Assembly: GCF_947499945.1 (NCBI RefSeq)
Contig: NZ_CANMQD010000004.1
Coordinates: 62,001 to 126,000 of the forward strand
Length of the DNA stretch: 64,000 bases
Direction of reading: 5' to 3'
Source: an uncultured Sulfitobacter sp.
Lineage (GTDB): Bacteria; Pseudomonadota; Alphaproteobacteria; Rhodobacterales; Rhodobacteraceae
The notes beneath the pieces are model-generated. The model had not been told where the DNA came from and made no database searches. It saw only the letters and a list, made by a program, of their open reading frames with translations. Numbering within the stretch: the stretch's first letter is position 1; every line of letters begins with the position of its first letter. The translations under genes were made by a program, and so were the position numbers. Of the stretch, positions 39,094 to 48,612 are shown in pieces.

Positions 39094-39654
39094 ATGAGGG
39101 GGGCAACACGAATAACGAGCATTGCTTTGGACTGGTACCAGACACTTTTTGAATTGATCGACATGCGCTCTTTCTCGAACCTGTGGTTCTGGATTGTGCT
39201 TGCTGTTGTGTGGTCTACGACCAGCCACTATGGCCTTGGCGTACCGTTTGACATGGTCTTGCGGGCCAAGCGGCACGGCGGCCAGACCGAAATCGACCTT
39301 GAGGATCTGGTACGCATCAACACTAACCGCATCTTGTTCATCGCACAAATGTCCGGCCTGTGGATCGCGGGGTTTGCCTGCTTCTTCCTGACGATTCTTG
39401 CTTTGCTCGGATTTGTTTATGGAAACGAATTTTCGCAATCCTTGATTTTGCTCGGCTTTCCTCTTTCGATTGTCGGGCTACTCAGCATTTCCACTGCGCG
39501 TTTGATCCAAGAGGAGGAGGCGCGCGGCGAAAAGCTGCGCAAGCGTTTGATGCGTCACCGCCTCTATACCCAGATCATTGGCATGATCTCTATCTTTGTC
39601 ACCGCACTTTGGGGTATGTACCAGAACCTGAATGTTGGCCCCTTTGGCGGTTGA
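39094..39654 (+). CDS. Rhodobacteraceae-type membrane protein
   Basis: A 186-residue protein (175 if the TTG at 39127 is used) with three or four membrane segments (about 28-46, 82-106, 114-130 and 158-178) and a charged EEEARGEKLRKRLMRHRL loop. I recognise the DWYQTLFELIDMRSFSNLW start as common in Rhodobacteraceae, where similar proteins are annotated as a component of the SufBCD complex; I know of no firm basis for that name. The true start may be the TTG, because conserved sequence starts there. mfd follows 33 bases later. Confidence 0.75.
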   Translation: MRGATRITSIALDWYQTLFELIDMRSFSNLWFWIVLAVVWSTTSHYGLGVPFDMVLRAKRHGGQTEIDLEDLVRINTNRILFIAQMSGLWIAGFACFFLTILALLGFVYGNEFSQSLILLGFPLSIVGLLSISTARLIQEEEARGEKLRKRLMRHRLYTQIIGMISIFVTALWGMYQNLNVGPFGG

Positions 39655-39687
39655 CAGCTGGGTCACACGGGCCACATCACACAGCAT

Positions 39688-42600
39688 ATGAAATCTTCCA
39701 CCCATATCACGCTGTCTGGCGCGCCTGAAGGGTTTGACGCCTCTTTGCTGCTGGCCGAGGTGGCCAAGTCGGGCACGCCCCTGATCCATGTGGCGAGGGA
39801 CGATAAACGCATGGCCGCAATGCAGGAGGCTCTGCGGTTTTTCGCACCTGATATGCCTGTGGTTGTCTTTCCCGGTTGGGATTGCCTGCCCTATGATCGC
39901 GTCTCGCCAAATGCTGATATTTCGGCTCAGCGGATGGCGACGCTTGCGGGGTTGGTGCACGGGATGCCGTCACAGTTTATTCTGCTGACGACGATGGGGG
40001 CTGCGACCCAGCGTATTCCGCCCCGCGAAATTTTACGCACAGCCGCATGGAGTGCCCAAGTAGGCGCTCGGGTTGATGAGAAAGCGCTACGCGAATTTCT
40101 GGTGCGCATGGGCTTTGTCCAAAGCCCCACAGTGATGGAAGCGGGCGATTACGCCGTGCGCGGCGGCATCATCGACATCTATCCCCCCGGAGACATGGGG
40201 CCTGTGCGGCTTGATCTGTTTGGCGATGTGTTGGACGGTGCGCGTCGCTTTGATCCGGCGACGCAGCGCACCACTGAAAAACTGGAACTGGTCGAGCTTG
40301 CTCCTGTCTCCGAAGTCATCCTCGACGAGGCGGCGATTACGCGGTTTCGCCAGAACTACCGCATCGAATTTGGCGCGGCTGGTACGGATGATCCGCTTTA
40401 TGAAGCGATTTCGGCAGGCCGCAAACATCAGGGTGCGGAGCATTGGCTGGCCTTCTACTATGACCAGCTTGAGACCTTGTTTGATTATCTGCCCAAGGCC
40501 ACTGTTAGCCTTGATGATCAACTGACAGCCACGCGGCTGGCGCGTTGGGACAGTGTTGCGGATCAATACGAGACGCGCAAAATTGCGATGGCGAACCGCT
40601 CCAAGATGGACAGCGTGTATAAGCCTGCGCCTGCTGAGGGGCTTTATCTGGACGATGCTGCATGGGAGGCAGCTGTTGCGGACCGTCGCGTGCTGCAACT
40701 GGCTCCGCTGCCGCAGCCAACTGGTATGGGCGTTCTGGATGCAGGGGCGCGCATCGGGCGCAACTTTGCGCCAGAGCGCCAACAGGAATCCATTAGCCTT
40801 TTCGGGGCTTTAGCGTCGCACGTGAAAGCAAAACTTGATGCAGGGCCGGTCCTCATCGCAAGCTACTCCGAAGGTGCACGCGAGCGGCTAACAGGGCTGA
40901 TCGAGGAAGAAGGCCTGTCAGAGGCGATCCCTGTCAAAGACTTCACGCGCATTGGCAAACGCGGCCTGCATCTCGCGGTGTGGGCGCTGGAACACGGGTT
41001 CGAGGCGCCGAACCTCACAGTAATTTCCGAGCAGGACGTGCTGGGGGATCGCCTCATCCGGCGTCCCAAGCGCAAACGTCGCGCCGAGAATTTCCTCAGC
41101 GAAGTTCAAAGCCTCACACCAAACGATCTGGTTGTGCATGTGGACCACGGCGTCGGCCGCTATCTGGGCATGGAAGTTATCACCGCAATCGGTGCCGCAC
41201 ATGAGTGTTTAGTGCTGGAATATGCAGAGCAATCAAAGCTTTACCTTCCAGTTGAAAATATCGAACTGCTGAGCCGTTATGGCCATGAAGAAGGTCTGCT
41301 CGACAAGCTCGGTGGCGGCGCGTGGCAGTCCAAGAAGGCTAAACTCAAAGAGCGCATTCGCGAGATGGCCGACAAACTCATCCGAATCGCAGCCGAGCGT
41401 GCCTTACGCCGCGCGCCTGTGCTTGAGCCGCCACCGGGCATGTGGGACGCGTTCTCCGCCCGTTTCCCGTATCAAGAAACCGACGATCAGTTGTCAGCTA
41501 TTGGTGATGTGATCGACGATCTGACAAGCGGTAATCCGATGGACCGTTTAGTGTGCGGCGACGTGGGCTTTGGCAAAACCGAAGTCGCCATGCGTGCGGC
41601 GTTCGTCGCGGCAATGTCGGGTGTTCAGGTTGCAGTGATTGCGCCGACCACGCTGCTTGCCCGTCAACACTACAAGAGCTTTGCGGAGCGGTTTCGCGGC
41701 TTCCCGATTGAAGTGCGGCAGCTTAGCCGTTTCGTCACCGCCAAAGAAGCCACTGCCACCCGTGATGGGATTACCAAAGGCACAGTCGATATCGTTATCG
41801 GCACGCACGCGCTGCTGGCGAAATCCATCAAGTTTAATAACCTTGGCCTGTTGGTGATTGACGAAGAACAGCACTTTGGCGTGGGGCATAAGGAACGCCT
41901 CAAGTCGATGCGCACGGATGTGCATGTACTGACGCTGACCGCCACGCCGATTCCGCGGACGCTGCAACTGTCGTTGACAGGTGTGCGCGATCTGAGCATC
42001 ATTGGCACGCCGCCTGTGGACCGTTTGAGTATCCGCACCTATGTCTCCGAATTTGACAAGGTCACCCTACGCGAGGCTTTGCTGCGCGAACATTACCGTG
42101 GTGGCCAATCATTCTATGTTGTGCCGCGTATTTCCGACCTGCCAGAGATTGAAGCGTTTCTTAAGGATCAGCTACCTGAGCTGTCCTATGTCATTGCCCA
42201 TGGCCAGATGGCGGCGGGCGAACTTGATGATCGGATGAATGCCTTTTACGATGGCAGCTATGATATCCTGCTGGCCACGACGATCGTCGAGAGCGGCCTC
42301 GATATCCCGACTGCCAACACGATGGTTGTCCACCGTGCCGATATGTTCGGCCTGGCCCAACTGTACCAGATCCGGGGCCGTGTGGGCCGTTCCAAAACCC
42401 GCGCCTATGCCTATCTGACAACCAAACCGCGTGCAAAACTCACACCGCTGGCAGAAAAGCGTCTGCGCGTAATTGGCTCGCTCGACACGCTCGGAGCGGG
42501 GTTCACCCTGGCCTCCCAAGACCTCGATATTCGCGGGGCAGGCAACCTTCTGGGGGAAGAGCAGTCTGGCCAAATGCGCGATGTGGGTTTCGAGCTGTAT

Positions 42601-43152
42601 CAATCCATGCTGGAAGACTCGATTGCCAAAATCCGCTCGGGGCAGCTTGAAGGTGTTGTGGACAACGATGGCCAATGGGCACCCCAGATTAACCTTGGCG
42701 TACCTGTGCTCATCCCAGAGGCTTACGTGCCTGACCTTGATGTACGCCTCGGCCTATACCGTCGCCTATCGGAGTTGACCAAAAAGGTTGAGCTTGAAGG
42801 TTTTGCCGCTGAACTGATTGACCGCTTTGGTACGCTGCCAAAAGAGGTAAACACCCTGATGTTGGTGGTGCGGATCAAAGCGATGTGCAAACGCGCTGGA
42901 ATTTCTAAGCTTGATGGCGGTCCTAAAGGGGCGACGATCCAGTTCCACAACGATAAATTCGCCTCGCCAGAGGGGCTGGTCCAATTCATCAATGATCAGC
43001 GTGGCTTGGCCAAAGTCAAAGACAACAAGATAGTGGTACGCCGCGATTGGGCGACGGATACGGATAAGATCAAAGGCGCATTTGCAATTGCCCGCGATCT
43101 GGCCGAGCACGTCGTGGCAAAGGAAAAAGCGATGAAAAAGGCAAAAGCCTAA
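39688..43152 (+). CDS. mfd: Transcription-repair coupling factor
   Basis: An 1154-residue translocase that removes stalled RNA polymerase and recruits UvrA. The UvrB-like N-terminal part is followed by the polymerase-interaction domain (VVHVDHGVGRYLG near residue 480) and the RecG-like helicase motor: Walker A GDVGFGKTE near 624 and the DEEQ box (VIDEEQHFGVGHKERLK) near 728. The TRG-type motif and C-terminal D7 domain follow, ending in a Lys-rich tail. The length is normal. Its last four bases overlap the convergent MFS gene. Confidence 0.97.
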   Translation: MKSSTHITLSGAPEGFDASLLLAEVAKSGTPLIHVARDDKRMAAMQEALRFFAPDMPVVVFPGWDCLPYDRVSPNADISAQRMATLAGLVHGMPSQFILLTTMGAATQRIPPREILRTAAWSAQVGARVDEKALREFLVRMGFVQSPTVMEAGDYAVRGGIIDIYPPGDMGPVRLDLFGDVLDGARRFDPATQRTTEKLELVELAPVSEVILDEAAITRFRQNYRIEFGAAGTDDPLYEAISAGRKHQGAEHWLAFYYDQLETLFDYLPKATVSLDDQLTATRLARWDSVADQYETRKIAMANRSKMDSVYKPAPAEGLYLDDAAWEAAVADRRVLQLAPLPQPTGMGVLDAGARIGRNFAPERQQESISLFGALASHVKAKLDAGPVLIASYSEGARERLTGLIEEEGLSEAIPVKDFTRIGKRGLHLAVWALEHGFEAPNLTVISEQDVLGDRLIRRPKRKRRAENFLSEVQSLTPNDLVVHVDHGVGRYLGMEVITAIGAAHECLVLEYAEQSKLYLPVENIELLSRYGHEEGLLDKLGGGAWQSKKAKLKERIREMADKLIRIAAERALRRAPVLEPPPGMWDAFSARFPYQETDDQLSAIGDVIDDLTSGNPMDRLVCGDVGFGKTEVAMRAAFVAAMSGVQVAVIAPTTLLARQHYKSFAERFRGFPIEVRQLSRFVTAKEATATRDGITKGTVDIVIGTHALLAKSIKFNNLGLLVIDEEQHFGVGHKERLKSMRTDVHVLTLTATPIPRTLQLSLTGVRDLSIIGTPPVDRLSIRTYVSEFDKVTLREALLREHYRGGQSFYVVPRISDLPEIEAFLKDQLPELSYVIAHGQMAAGELDDRMNAFYDGSYDILLATTIVESGLDIPTANTMVVHRADMFGLAQLYQIRGRVGRSKTRAYAYLTTKPRAKLTPLAEKRLRVIGSLDTLGAGFTLASQDLDIRGAGNLLGEEQSGQMRDVGFELYQSMLEDSIAKIRSGQLEGVVDNDGQWAPQINLGVPVLIPEAYVPDLDVRLGLYRRLSELTKKVELEGFAAELIDRFGTLPKEVNTLMLVVRIKAMCKRAGISKLDGGPKGATIQFHNDKFASPEGLVQFINDQRGLAKVKDNKIVVRRDWATDTDKIKGAFAIARDLAEHVVAKEKAMKKAKA

Positions 43153-44369
43153 GAGTTTGCGGGATCTCGCATCAGCCGACCCATACGAAGCATACACAGC
43201 AATCCAAGCAATGCCATGGCAAGCACTGAAATGGTGAGCATCTGCTCACTGCCGTTAAACCGTGTGCCGATAGGCCCAGAGATAATTACAGCCCCGACAG
43301 TGGCAATAGCGCTGATAACAGAGGCCGCCATGCCCGCAATATGGCCTACAGGTTCCATCGCGATAGCGTTTAGATTACCGATGCTGAAACCCGCCTGAAA
43401 AAATATCCCCGTCATCCAGAAGAGAAAAAAGAAAAATCCATTTGCGCCGCTGCCCAAATCAAAGATGATGAAGCTACCTGCAAAGACAATCTGAACGATG
43501 ACTGCTGTGGTAATCAGCCTCCACATCCCAAACCGTTCGACCAACAATGCGTTAAGCAAGCTTGCGCTGCCAGCAACAATGGCGATGCCGAAGAACCAGT
43601 AGGGAAATTCGTCCCCGCGTCCGTAAACGATGTCATAAATCGGCTGAACCAGCATCAGTGTCAGGAAAATCATCGACGAGACGAGCATTTGGGCGATAAT
43701 GGCCAGGCGCACAATGGGCTGCGACAGTACTTCGCGCACCGCTGATCCCATTAGCCGCAGGCGCAAAGGACGACGGTTTTGGACGGGCAGGGTTTCGGGC
43801 AAACGGATCATCATCCAGATGGTGAATGTCGCGGAAAAAAGGATGAAGGCTACGAAGATACCGCGCCAGCCGCTCCAGCCGATAATGAAGGATCCCAGCA
43901 GGGGAGCTAACGCCGGAACAAGCACAAAAACCATCATTATGATCGACATAATCTTGGCCATTTGACGCCCTGAAAAACGGTCGCGCACGATTGCATTTGT
44001 CACAACACGTGGACCGGCAGCACCCAGGCCTTGGACCAAACGGGCGATCAGTACCATCTCGAAGGATTGGCTGACGTAGGCGACTGCCGCGCTCAGGATA
44101 AAAAGAGCGCTGGAGACGAGGATCACAGGCTTGCGCCCGAATGCATCCGACAGCGGCCCGGTAAAGAATGTACCAATTCCCATGCCGAGTAGGAATGTGC
44201 TCAGGATCAGCGGTGCTTTTTCAATCGCATCGGGTGAGAGTTCGGCACCAATTTGGGGCAGGGCAGGCAGCATGGAATCGATGGAAAAGGCAACAGAGGC
44301 CAGCATCATGGCCAGCAGGGCCACAAACTCGGTACGGCCCATCCGAAACGGTTCAGGTGATGAAGACAC
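43149..44369 (-). CDS. Bcr/CflA-family MFS efflux transporter
   Basis: A 406-residue twelve-helix exporter of the Bcr/CflA branch, with motif A (GPLSDAFGRKPVI near residue 72) and motif SIDSMLPALPQIGAEL in the first helix region. It probably exports drugs or metabolites by proton antiport. A GTG start at 44369 is chosen because GGAG lies six bases upstream; an ATG at 44342 is the alternative. The 3' end overlaps mfd by four bases tail to tail. Confidence 0.9.
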   Translation of the reverse strand: MSSSPEPFRMGRTEFVALLAMMLASVAFSIDSMLPALPQIGAELSPDAIEKAPLILSTFLLGMGIGTFFTGPLSDAFGRKPVILVSSALFILSAAVAYVSQSFEMVLIARLVQGLGAAGPRVVTNAIVRDRFSGRQMAKIMSIIMMVFVLVPALAPLLGSFIIGWSGWRGIFVAFILFSATFTIWMMIRLPETLPVQNRRPLRLRLMGSAVREVLSQPIVRLAIIAQMLVSSMIFLTLMLVQPIYDIVYGRGDEFPYWFFGIAIVAGSASLLNALLVERFGMWRLITTAVIVQIVFAGSFIIFDLGSGANGFFFFLFWMTGIFFQAGFSIGNLNAIAMEPVGHIAGMAASVISAIATVGAVIISGPIGTRFNGSEQMLTISVLAMALLGLLCMLRMGRLMRDPANS

Positions 44370-44455
44370 ACAGCACTCCGATGTACTTAACAGATTAAGA
44401 ATGTTTATTTCTAGGCTGTTAAGGCAAGAGTGCAAGCGTGACAATCCGAAAGGGA

Positions 44456-44884
44456 TTATCCAGCAGCCACACGCAGAGCGGGTTGTGGCACAACATGGAA
44501 CGGGCGCCGCTCTCCGATGATGTCGGCGCGGGGGACATATACGACTTGGGTAATGTCCTCAAAATGATCAAACTGGCCTGTCCAGTCATCACCCATCGCG
44601 AAAACCGAAACGTTATAGTTGATGATATCGGTATATTTCTGGTCCCATTCCTGCTCCGCGATGACCCGGCTCACGAAACGGCAACTTTCAAGCATCAGGC
44701 GGCGCTGCGAATAGGAGGTCACCGCGGGAACGCCCATTTTCTCATTGTAAGCATCGGTTGAGCATCCGACAATCAATTCACTGCCCAGCATGGAGAGACG
44801 TTGCAGCAGACGGGCGTGCCCCTGATGGAACAGATCAAACGATCCGTAGGTCAGGACCACACGTGAGGACATCGGGGAAATCAT
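44456..44884 (-). CDS. Cytidylyltransferase-like nucleotidyltransferase
   Basis: A 142-residue protein with the nucleotidyltransferase fold of TagD-type enzymes. It has TYGSFDLFHQGHARLL with the catalytic HxGH motif near residue 20, then SYSQRR. The RTxGISTT signature near the C-terminus of typical CTP:glycerol-3-phosphate enzymes is not visible; the corresponding segment reads PRADIIGERRP. The substrate is therefore uncertain. ATG at 44884 has an AAGG upstream; ATG at 44872 is an alternative. It stands alone. Confidence 0.8.
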   Translation of the reverse strand: MISPMSSRVVLTYGSFDLFHQGHARLLQRLSMLGSELIVGCSTDAYNEKMGVPAVTSYSQRRLMLESCRFVSRVIAEQEWDQKYTDIINYNVSVFAMGDDWTGQFDHFEDITQVVYVPRADIIGERRPFHVVPQPALRVAAG

Positions 44885-45138
44885 ATATAACAGCCTTTCT
44901 CAATACACCAAACCTCGCGCAGAAGCGCAAAATGAGCGGTATGGCGACGATAACGCCGCACAAATATCGGAAAGGGTGCGTCCCAAAACGCTTGCCTGTT
45001 CACTGCCTGCACACCTGCTCAAAGGTATTATTATTTTAGATGAGGCTTTTTGCCCCTTGGGTTAATTTCTAGGCCACAGGAGACCTGCCGCCTAGCTCTT
45101 TTTCACGCTACCGCGCAGCACGCGGCGCTTTTGCAACA

Positions 45139-45783
45139 TTACGTTGAGGCACCTGTCACTTCGGCAATCACTTTTGCCCATAATTCAGGTGGCTGTGCGC
45201 CCGGTACGGCGTGCTTGCCACCAACGATGAATGTTGGCACCGAATTGATTCCCATAGAGCGGCTGTGAGCGTCACGGTCGCGGATCTCTTGCAGGTCGGA
45301 GTCGGTTCCCAACAGGCGCGTCACCAATGCGGCATCCATTTCGATGCTGTCAGCAATATCGGCCAACACTTCGTCGTCGCCAATATCCCGACACTCTACG
45401 AAATAGGCTTTGAACAAGGCTGACACAGCGGCAGTCTGACGCCCCTCGATGCCTGCCCAATGAATAAGGCGGTGGGCATTGAGCGTATTCGGCGTGCGCT
45501 TCATCCCTTCGAAGTTGATTTTTAGGCCTGCCTTCTCCGCATGCTCGACCACAGGTGCATAGGCTTTCACGGCTGCTTCCTTGCCGCCAAACTTACCCTC
45601 AAGATACGCGCGGCGGTCCATACCGCCCTGTGGCATATCGGGGTTAAGCTGAAACGGATGCCATTCGATCAGGAACGGATGGTCAGGGGCCGCCGCAAGG
45701 GCGCGGTCCAGATGTGCCTTGCCGATATAGCACCAAGGGCAGATCGGATCGGACATGATATCAAGTTTGACTGTTTCACTCAT
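45139..45783 (-). CDS. DsbA-family (FrnE-like) oxidoreductase
   Basis: A 214-residue cytoplasmic thioredoxin-fold protein with an active-site CPWC at Cys15/Cys18 (DPICPWCYIG) and an inserted helical domain. The cis-Pro motif SVPTFIVGGKHAVPGAQPPE lies near the end. FrnE-like and 2-hydroxychromene-2-carboxylate isomerase-like members share this architecture; the CPWC site favours redox or disulfide activity. It overlaps the acyl-CoA ligase gene by four bases, so the two are cotranscribed. Confidence 0.9.
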   Translation of the reverse strand: MSETVKLDIMSDPICPWCYIGKAHLDRALAAAPDHPFLIEWHPFQLNPDMPQGGMDRRAYLEGKFGGKEAAVKAYAPVVEHAEKAGLKINFEGMKRTPNTLNAHRLIHWAGIEGRQTAAVSALFKAYFVECRDIGDDEVLADIADSIEMDAALVTRLLGTDSDLQEIRDRDAHSRSMGINSVPTFIVGGKHAVPGAQPPELWAKVIAEVTGAST

Positions 45784-47285
45784 CGGGAGGCCTCAAATTG
45801 CTGGCGCAGTTGTGCGCGCAGGAGCTTGCCATTGGCGCCCATGGGCAGGGCGGGTAAATGGATATAGAGGCGCGGCTGCTTGTACCGCGCCAGATTGGCC
45901 TCGGCATAACGGCGCAGCGCGTCCTCGTCCAGTGGGGTCGCGGCAGTGTAGAAGGCCGCAATAACGGTTACGTCCTCTTTCACGGCGACTTCTGCCGCGC
46001 CTACGGCGGTGATACCATCATAACGGGCAAGGCAGGATTCCACCTCGACGGGCGAGACACGGAAACCGCCTGCATTCATCATATCGTCGTTGCGTCCCAG
46101 ATAGGTGATCTGGTGGTCCGCATCCATGCGGCCCTGATCGCCTGTCAGGAACCACTCGCCCTGCATCTTTTGCGCGGTCTCCTCTGCCGCATCCAGATAG
46201 CACAGCATCAGGCCGGGATCAGAGCGATGAACAGCAATGGTACCTTCATCGCCCAGCGGCACAGGGCCATCTTCGCCCAGTAGGGCAATCCGCCGGCCGT
46301 TCTGTGGCCGGCCCAATACAGTGGATGCCGTAGGGTGCGAAGGGCCAGCTGAGATAAAAGTTGAGCATTCTGACATGCCGTAAGCTTCATAGATTGGCGT
46401 GTCGGTTTCTGCTTCCCAACGGGCGCAGGTCGCAGGCGGCAGCTTTTCTCCTGCGCTGAGGCCATGGCGCAGGTCAGGCATGGAGACTATGTCGGGTTGG
46501 TTTAAAAGTTGGCGATAAACCCCAGGTGCGGCGGCAAAAATCGTTGCCTTATGCGCGGCAATCAAGTTAGGGAGATCGGCGGCTTGCGTTCCTGCGGCGG
46601 GGATGAGCGCCGTTGCCCCCATGGTCCAAGGGTCCATCAGGCCCGTCCCAAGAGTATAGGTCCAATTGAACGCACCCGCATGCAGGACACGATCCTCACT
46701 GTGTAAGCCGTACCAGCCCTCGAACATCATCTGACGCGCCCAAATTGCGCGGTGTGCATGCACAACGGCACGCGGCTTTCCCGAAGTGCCAGAGGTATAG
46801 ATAATATACCCCGCACGCTCGGGATCGCCCATTTGCCACTGTGCGGCAGGCAGATCGCGCATACCGCGCAAGGCGTTGAGCGTCATAATGCGCGGATCAT
46901 CTGGACACTCTACATCGGGGTCGCGCAAGATCAGTAAGGGCTTGAGCGTGGCAATCATTGGCGCCACTTCCCGCGCGGTCAGCGCGGAGGCTGTCGGCAC
47001 AGGCACCAGACCTGCGGCAATCGCCCCGAGATAGGCGAGCGGGAAGTCCACCGTATTGCCCAAGCGCATCAACACGCGGTCACCAGGTTTTGCACCAGCC
47101 TGCAACAAACCCGTGGCCGTTCCCAGCACCGCATCGCGCAATTCACCGTATGTCCACTGCTCGACGCCCAAAACGCAGAGTGCAATTTTATCGGGCATGG
47201 CAGCGCCACGTTCCAGCACATATCGCGCCATGTTGAACGGCGCAGGACAGGCGGCCAGTGGCCCTTGATCGAATTCTGATTTCAT
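45780..47285 (-). CDS. AMP-dependent acyl-CoA ligase, benzoate-CoA ligase-like
   Basis: A 501-residue ANL-superfamily enzyme that adenylates a carboxylate and joins it to CoA. The P-loop-like YIIYTSGTSGKPRAVVHAH is near residue 164, the A5 motif YEAYGMSECS near 300, and the hinge motif GRNDDMMNAGGFRVSPVEVE near 400. The catalytic Lys is in GANGKLLR near the C-terminus. The substrate may be an aromatic or short branched acid. The XRE-cupin regulator is transcribed divergently 64 bases away, and the FrnE-like gene overlaps the end. Confidence 0.9.
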   Translation of the reverse strand: MKSEFDQGPLAACPAPFNMARYVLERGAAMPDKIALCVLGVEQWTYGELRDAVLGTATGLLQAGAKPGDRVLMRLGNTVDFPLAYLGAIAAGLVPVPTASALTAREVAPMIATLKPLLILRDPDVECPDDPRIMTLNALRGMRDLPAAQWQMGDPERAGYIIYTSGTSGKPRAVVHAHRAIWARQMMFEGWYGLHSEDRVLHAGAFNWTYTLGTGLMDPWTMGATALIPAAGTQAADLPNLIAAHKATIFAAAPGVYRQLLNQPDIVSMPDLRHGLSAGEKLPPATCARWEAETDTPIYEAYGMSECSTFISAGPSHPTASTVLGRPQNGRRIALLGEDGPVPLGDEGTIAVHRSDPGLMLCYLDAAEETAQKMQGEWFLTGDQGRMDADHQITYLGRNDDMMNAGGFRVSPVEVESCLARYDGITAVGAAEVAVKEDVTVIAAFYTAATPLDEDALRRYAEANLARYKQPRLYIHLPALPMGANGKLLRAQLRQQFEASR

Positions 47286-47314
47286 GTGCAATCGCTAGCG
47301 TGCAGTGCTGCGCG

Positions 47315-47343
47315 TTGCAAGGTCCGTGCCTTGGCTCTATATG
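47315..47343 (+). promoter_or_regulatory. Predicted promoter placing transcription start at the regulator ATG
   Basis: TTGCAA (47315-47320) is separated by exactly 17 bases from TATATG (47338-47343). A start about seven bases after the -10 would be 47350, the A of the preferred ATG. No Shine-Dalgarno site is visible before that ATG, which fits a leaderless transcript. Confidence 0.4.
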
Positions 47344-47349
47344 ATGGGC

Positions 47350-47973
47350 ATGACAAATGATGCCGCAAAATCAATGATTCAAATCGCCCGTGAAGATGGT
47401 GCAGCACATACTGTGCCACCGATTGATCTGGGGGCGCGTGTGCGCGAATTGCGCAAGGCACGGGGCTGGACACTTGAGCAGGCGGCCAGTCAGGCCGGAC
47501 TTGCCCGCTCGACCTTGTCAAAGATCGAGAATGCCCAGATGTCACCGACATATGACGCCCTGAAAAAACTGGCGGTCGGCCTTGAGATTACTGTACCACA
47601 GCTCTTCACACCCCCAGCGGGTGACCAGATCAATGGCCGCATGGCAGTTACCAAGTCGGGTGAGGGGACAGCTCAGGCTACCACCACGTATGAGCATGAA
47701 TTACTGGCGGACACGCTGCGCAAGAAAAACATGCTGCCCTACCGTGCCCGTATCCGTGCGCGTACGATGGAGGAATTCGACGGTTGGGTACGTCATGACG
47801 GCGAGGAATTTCTCTATGTGCTAACAGGTGTGATCAAACTTTACACAGAGTTTTACGAGCCGATCGAGATGCGGCGTGGCGATAGCGCATATTACGACGC
47901 GGCGATGGGTCACAATATTATCTCAGTCTCCGAAGATGATGCAACGCTGCTTTGGGTCACATCACTCGTCTGA
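47350..47973 (+). CDS. XRE-family regulator with C-terminal cupin domain
   Basis: A 207-residue regulator. The HTH (about residues 27-80, LGARVRELRKARGWTLEQAASQAGL and STLSKIENAQ) is followed by a cupin domain (about 130-200, HDGEEFLYVLTG and GDSAYYDAAMGHNI) that probably senses a small ligand. It is divergent from the acyl-CoA ligase gene and is the likely regulator of it. In-frame ATGs at 47341 and 47344 are alternatives to 47350. Its stop overlaps the convergent aquaporin gene by twelve bases. Confidence 0.88.
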   Translation: MTNDAAKSMIQIAREDGAAHTVPPIDLGARVRELRKARGWTLEQAASQAGLARSTLSKIENAQMSPTYDALKKLAVGLEITVPQLFTPPAGDQINGRMAVTKSGEGTAQATTTYEHELLADTLRKKNMLPYRARIRARTMEEFDGWVRHDGEEFLYVLTGVIKLYTEFYEPIEMRRGDSAYYDAAMGHNIISVSEDDATLLWVTSLV

Positions 47974-48612
47974 TACCCACTTCAACGCGACATGGCCGAT
48001 CAGGGTCGCAGCGACCTGTACCAGAATGAACATCGCAATGTGACCGGGATAGATCCCTGCGAAAGTGTCCGAAAAACCACGCGCAAAGGTCACGGCAGGA
48101 TTGGCAAAGCTGGTTGAAGACGTGAACCAATAAGCCCCTGTGATATAAAGGGCCACAAGGGTCGGCACGGCATCGGGCCGCGCCCGCAATCCACCAAAGA
48201 TCACAAAAAGCAGCCCCAATGTGGCGAGCCCCTCGGAGAACCATTGCGCAGGCCCAGTGCGGTGCACCGTCTGGCTGAGTTGCAGCAGCGGCAGATCAAA
48301 CATCAGATGCGCTGCCCAAACGCCCAAGACTGCGCCGATGATTTGAGCGACAGCGTATCCCGCAAGGCCCGTTGCGGTTAATTCATCGCGCAAATAGAAC
48401 GCAAGGCTTACAGCGGGATTAAAATGCGCACCCGAGATGTGACCAAGCACGGTAATGATCACGAACAGCATACAGCCCGTCGCAATTGCATTGGCAAGCA
48501 GGGTTACCGCGTCATTTCCTTGTGCTAGCTCCACACCCATGATCCCGGACCCAATGACCGAGATCAGCAGCATGGCGGTGCCAATCAGTTCGGCGGCAAG
48601 CTTGCGTTTCAT
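47962..48612 (-). CDS. Aquaglyceroporin-type channel, likely AqpS
   Basis: A 216-residue MIP-family channel with six predicted helices and NPA motifs at 65-67 and 171-173. The second is NPAVT, so the arginine that normally lines the selectivity filter is Val. The gene overlaps arsC by four bases, which is the AqpS-ArsC arrangement known from rhizobial arsenic operons, where the channel releases arsenite produced by ArsC. No arsR or arsH gene adjoins. Confidence 0.88.
   Translation of the reverse strand: MKRKLAAELIGTAMLLISVIGSGIMGVELAQGNDAVTLLANAIATGCMLFVIITVLGHISGAHFNPAVSLAFYLRDELTATGLAGYAVAQIIGAVLGVWAAHLMFDLPLLQLSQTVHRTGPAQWFSEGLATLGLLFVIFGGLRARPDAVPTLVALYITGAYWFTSSTSFANPAVTFARGFSDTFAGIYPGHIAMFILVQVAATLIGHVALKWVSDE

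Noticed and set aside
40087-40782. Minus-strand ORF inside mfd
   Set aside because: It is a shadow frame with no domain pattern, opposite a well-supported gene.
44931-45041. 36-codon ORF in the gap after the nucleotidyltransferase
   Set aside because: It has no ribosome-binding site and no recognisable features. The 254-base gap (44885-45138) appears to hold only promoter sequence.
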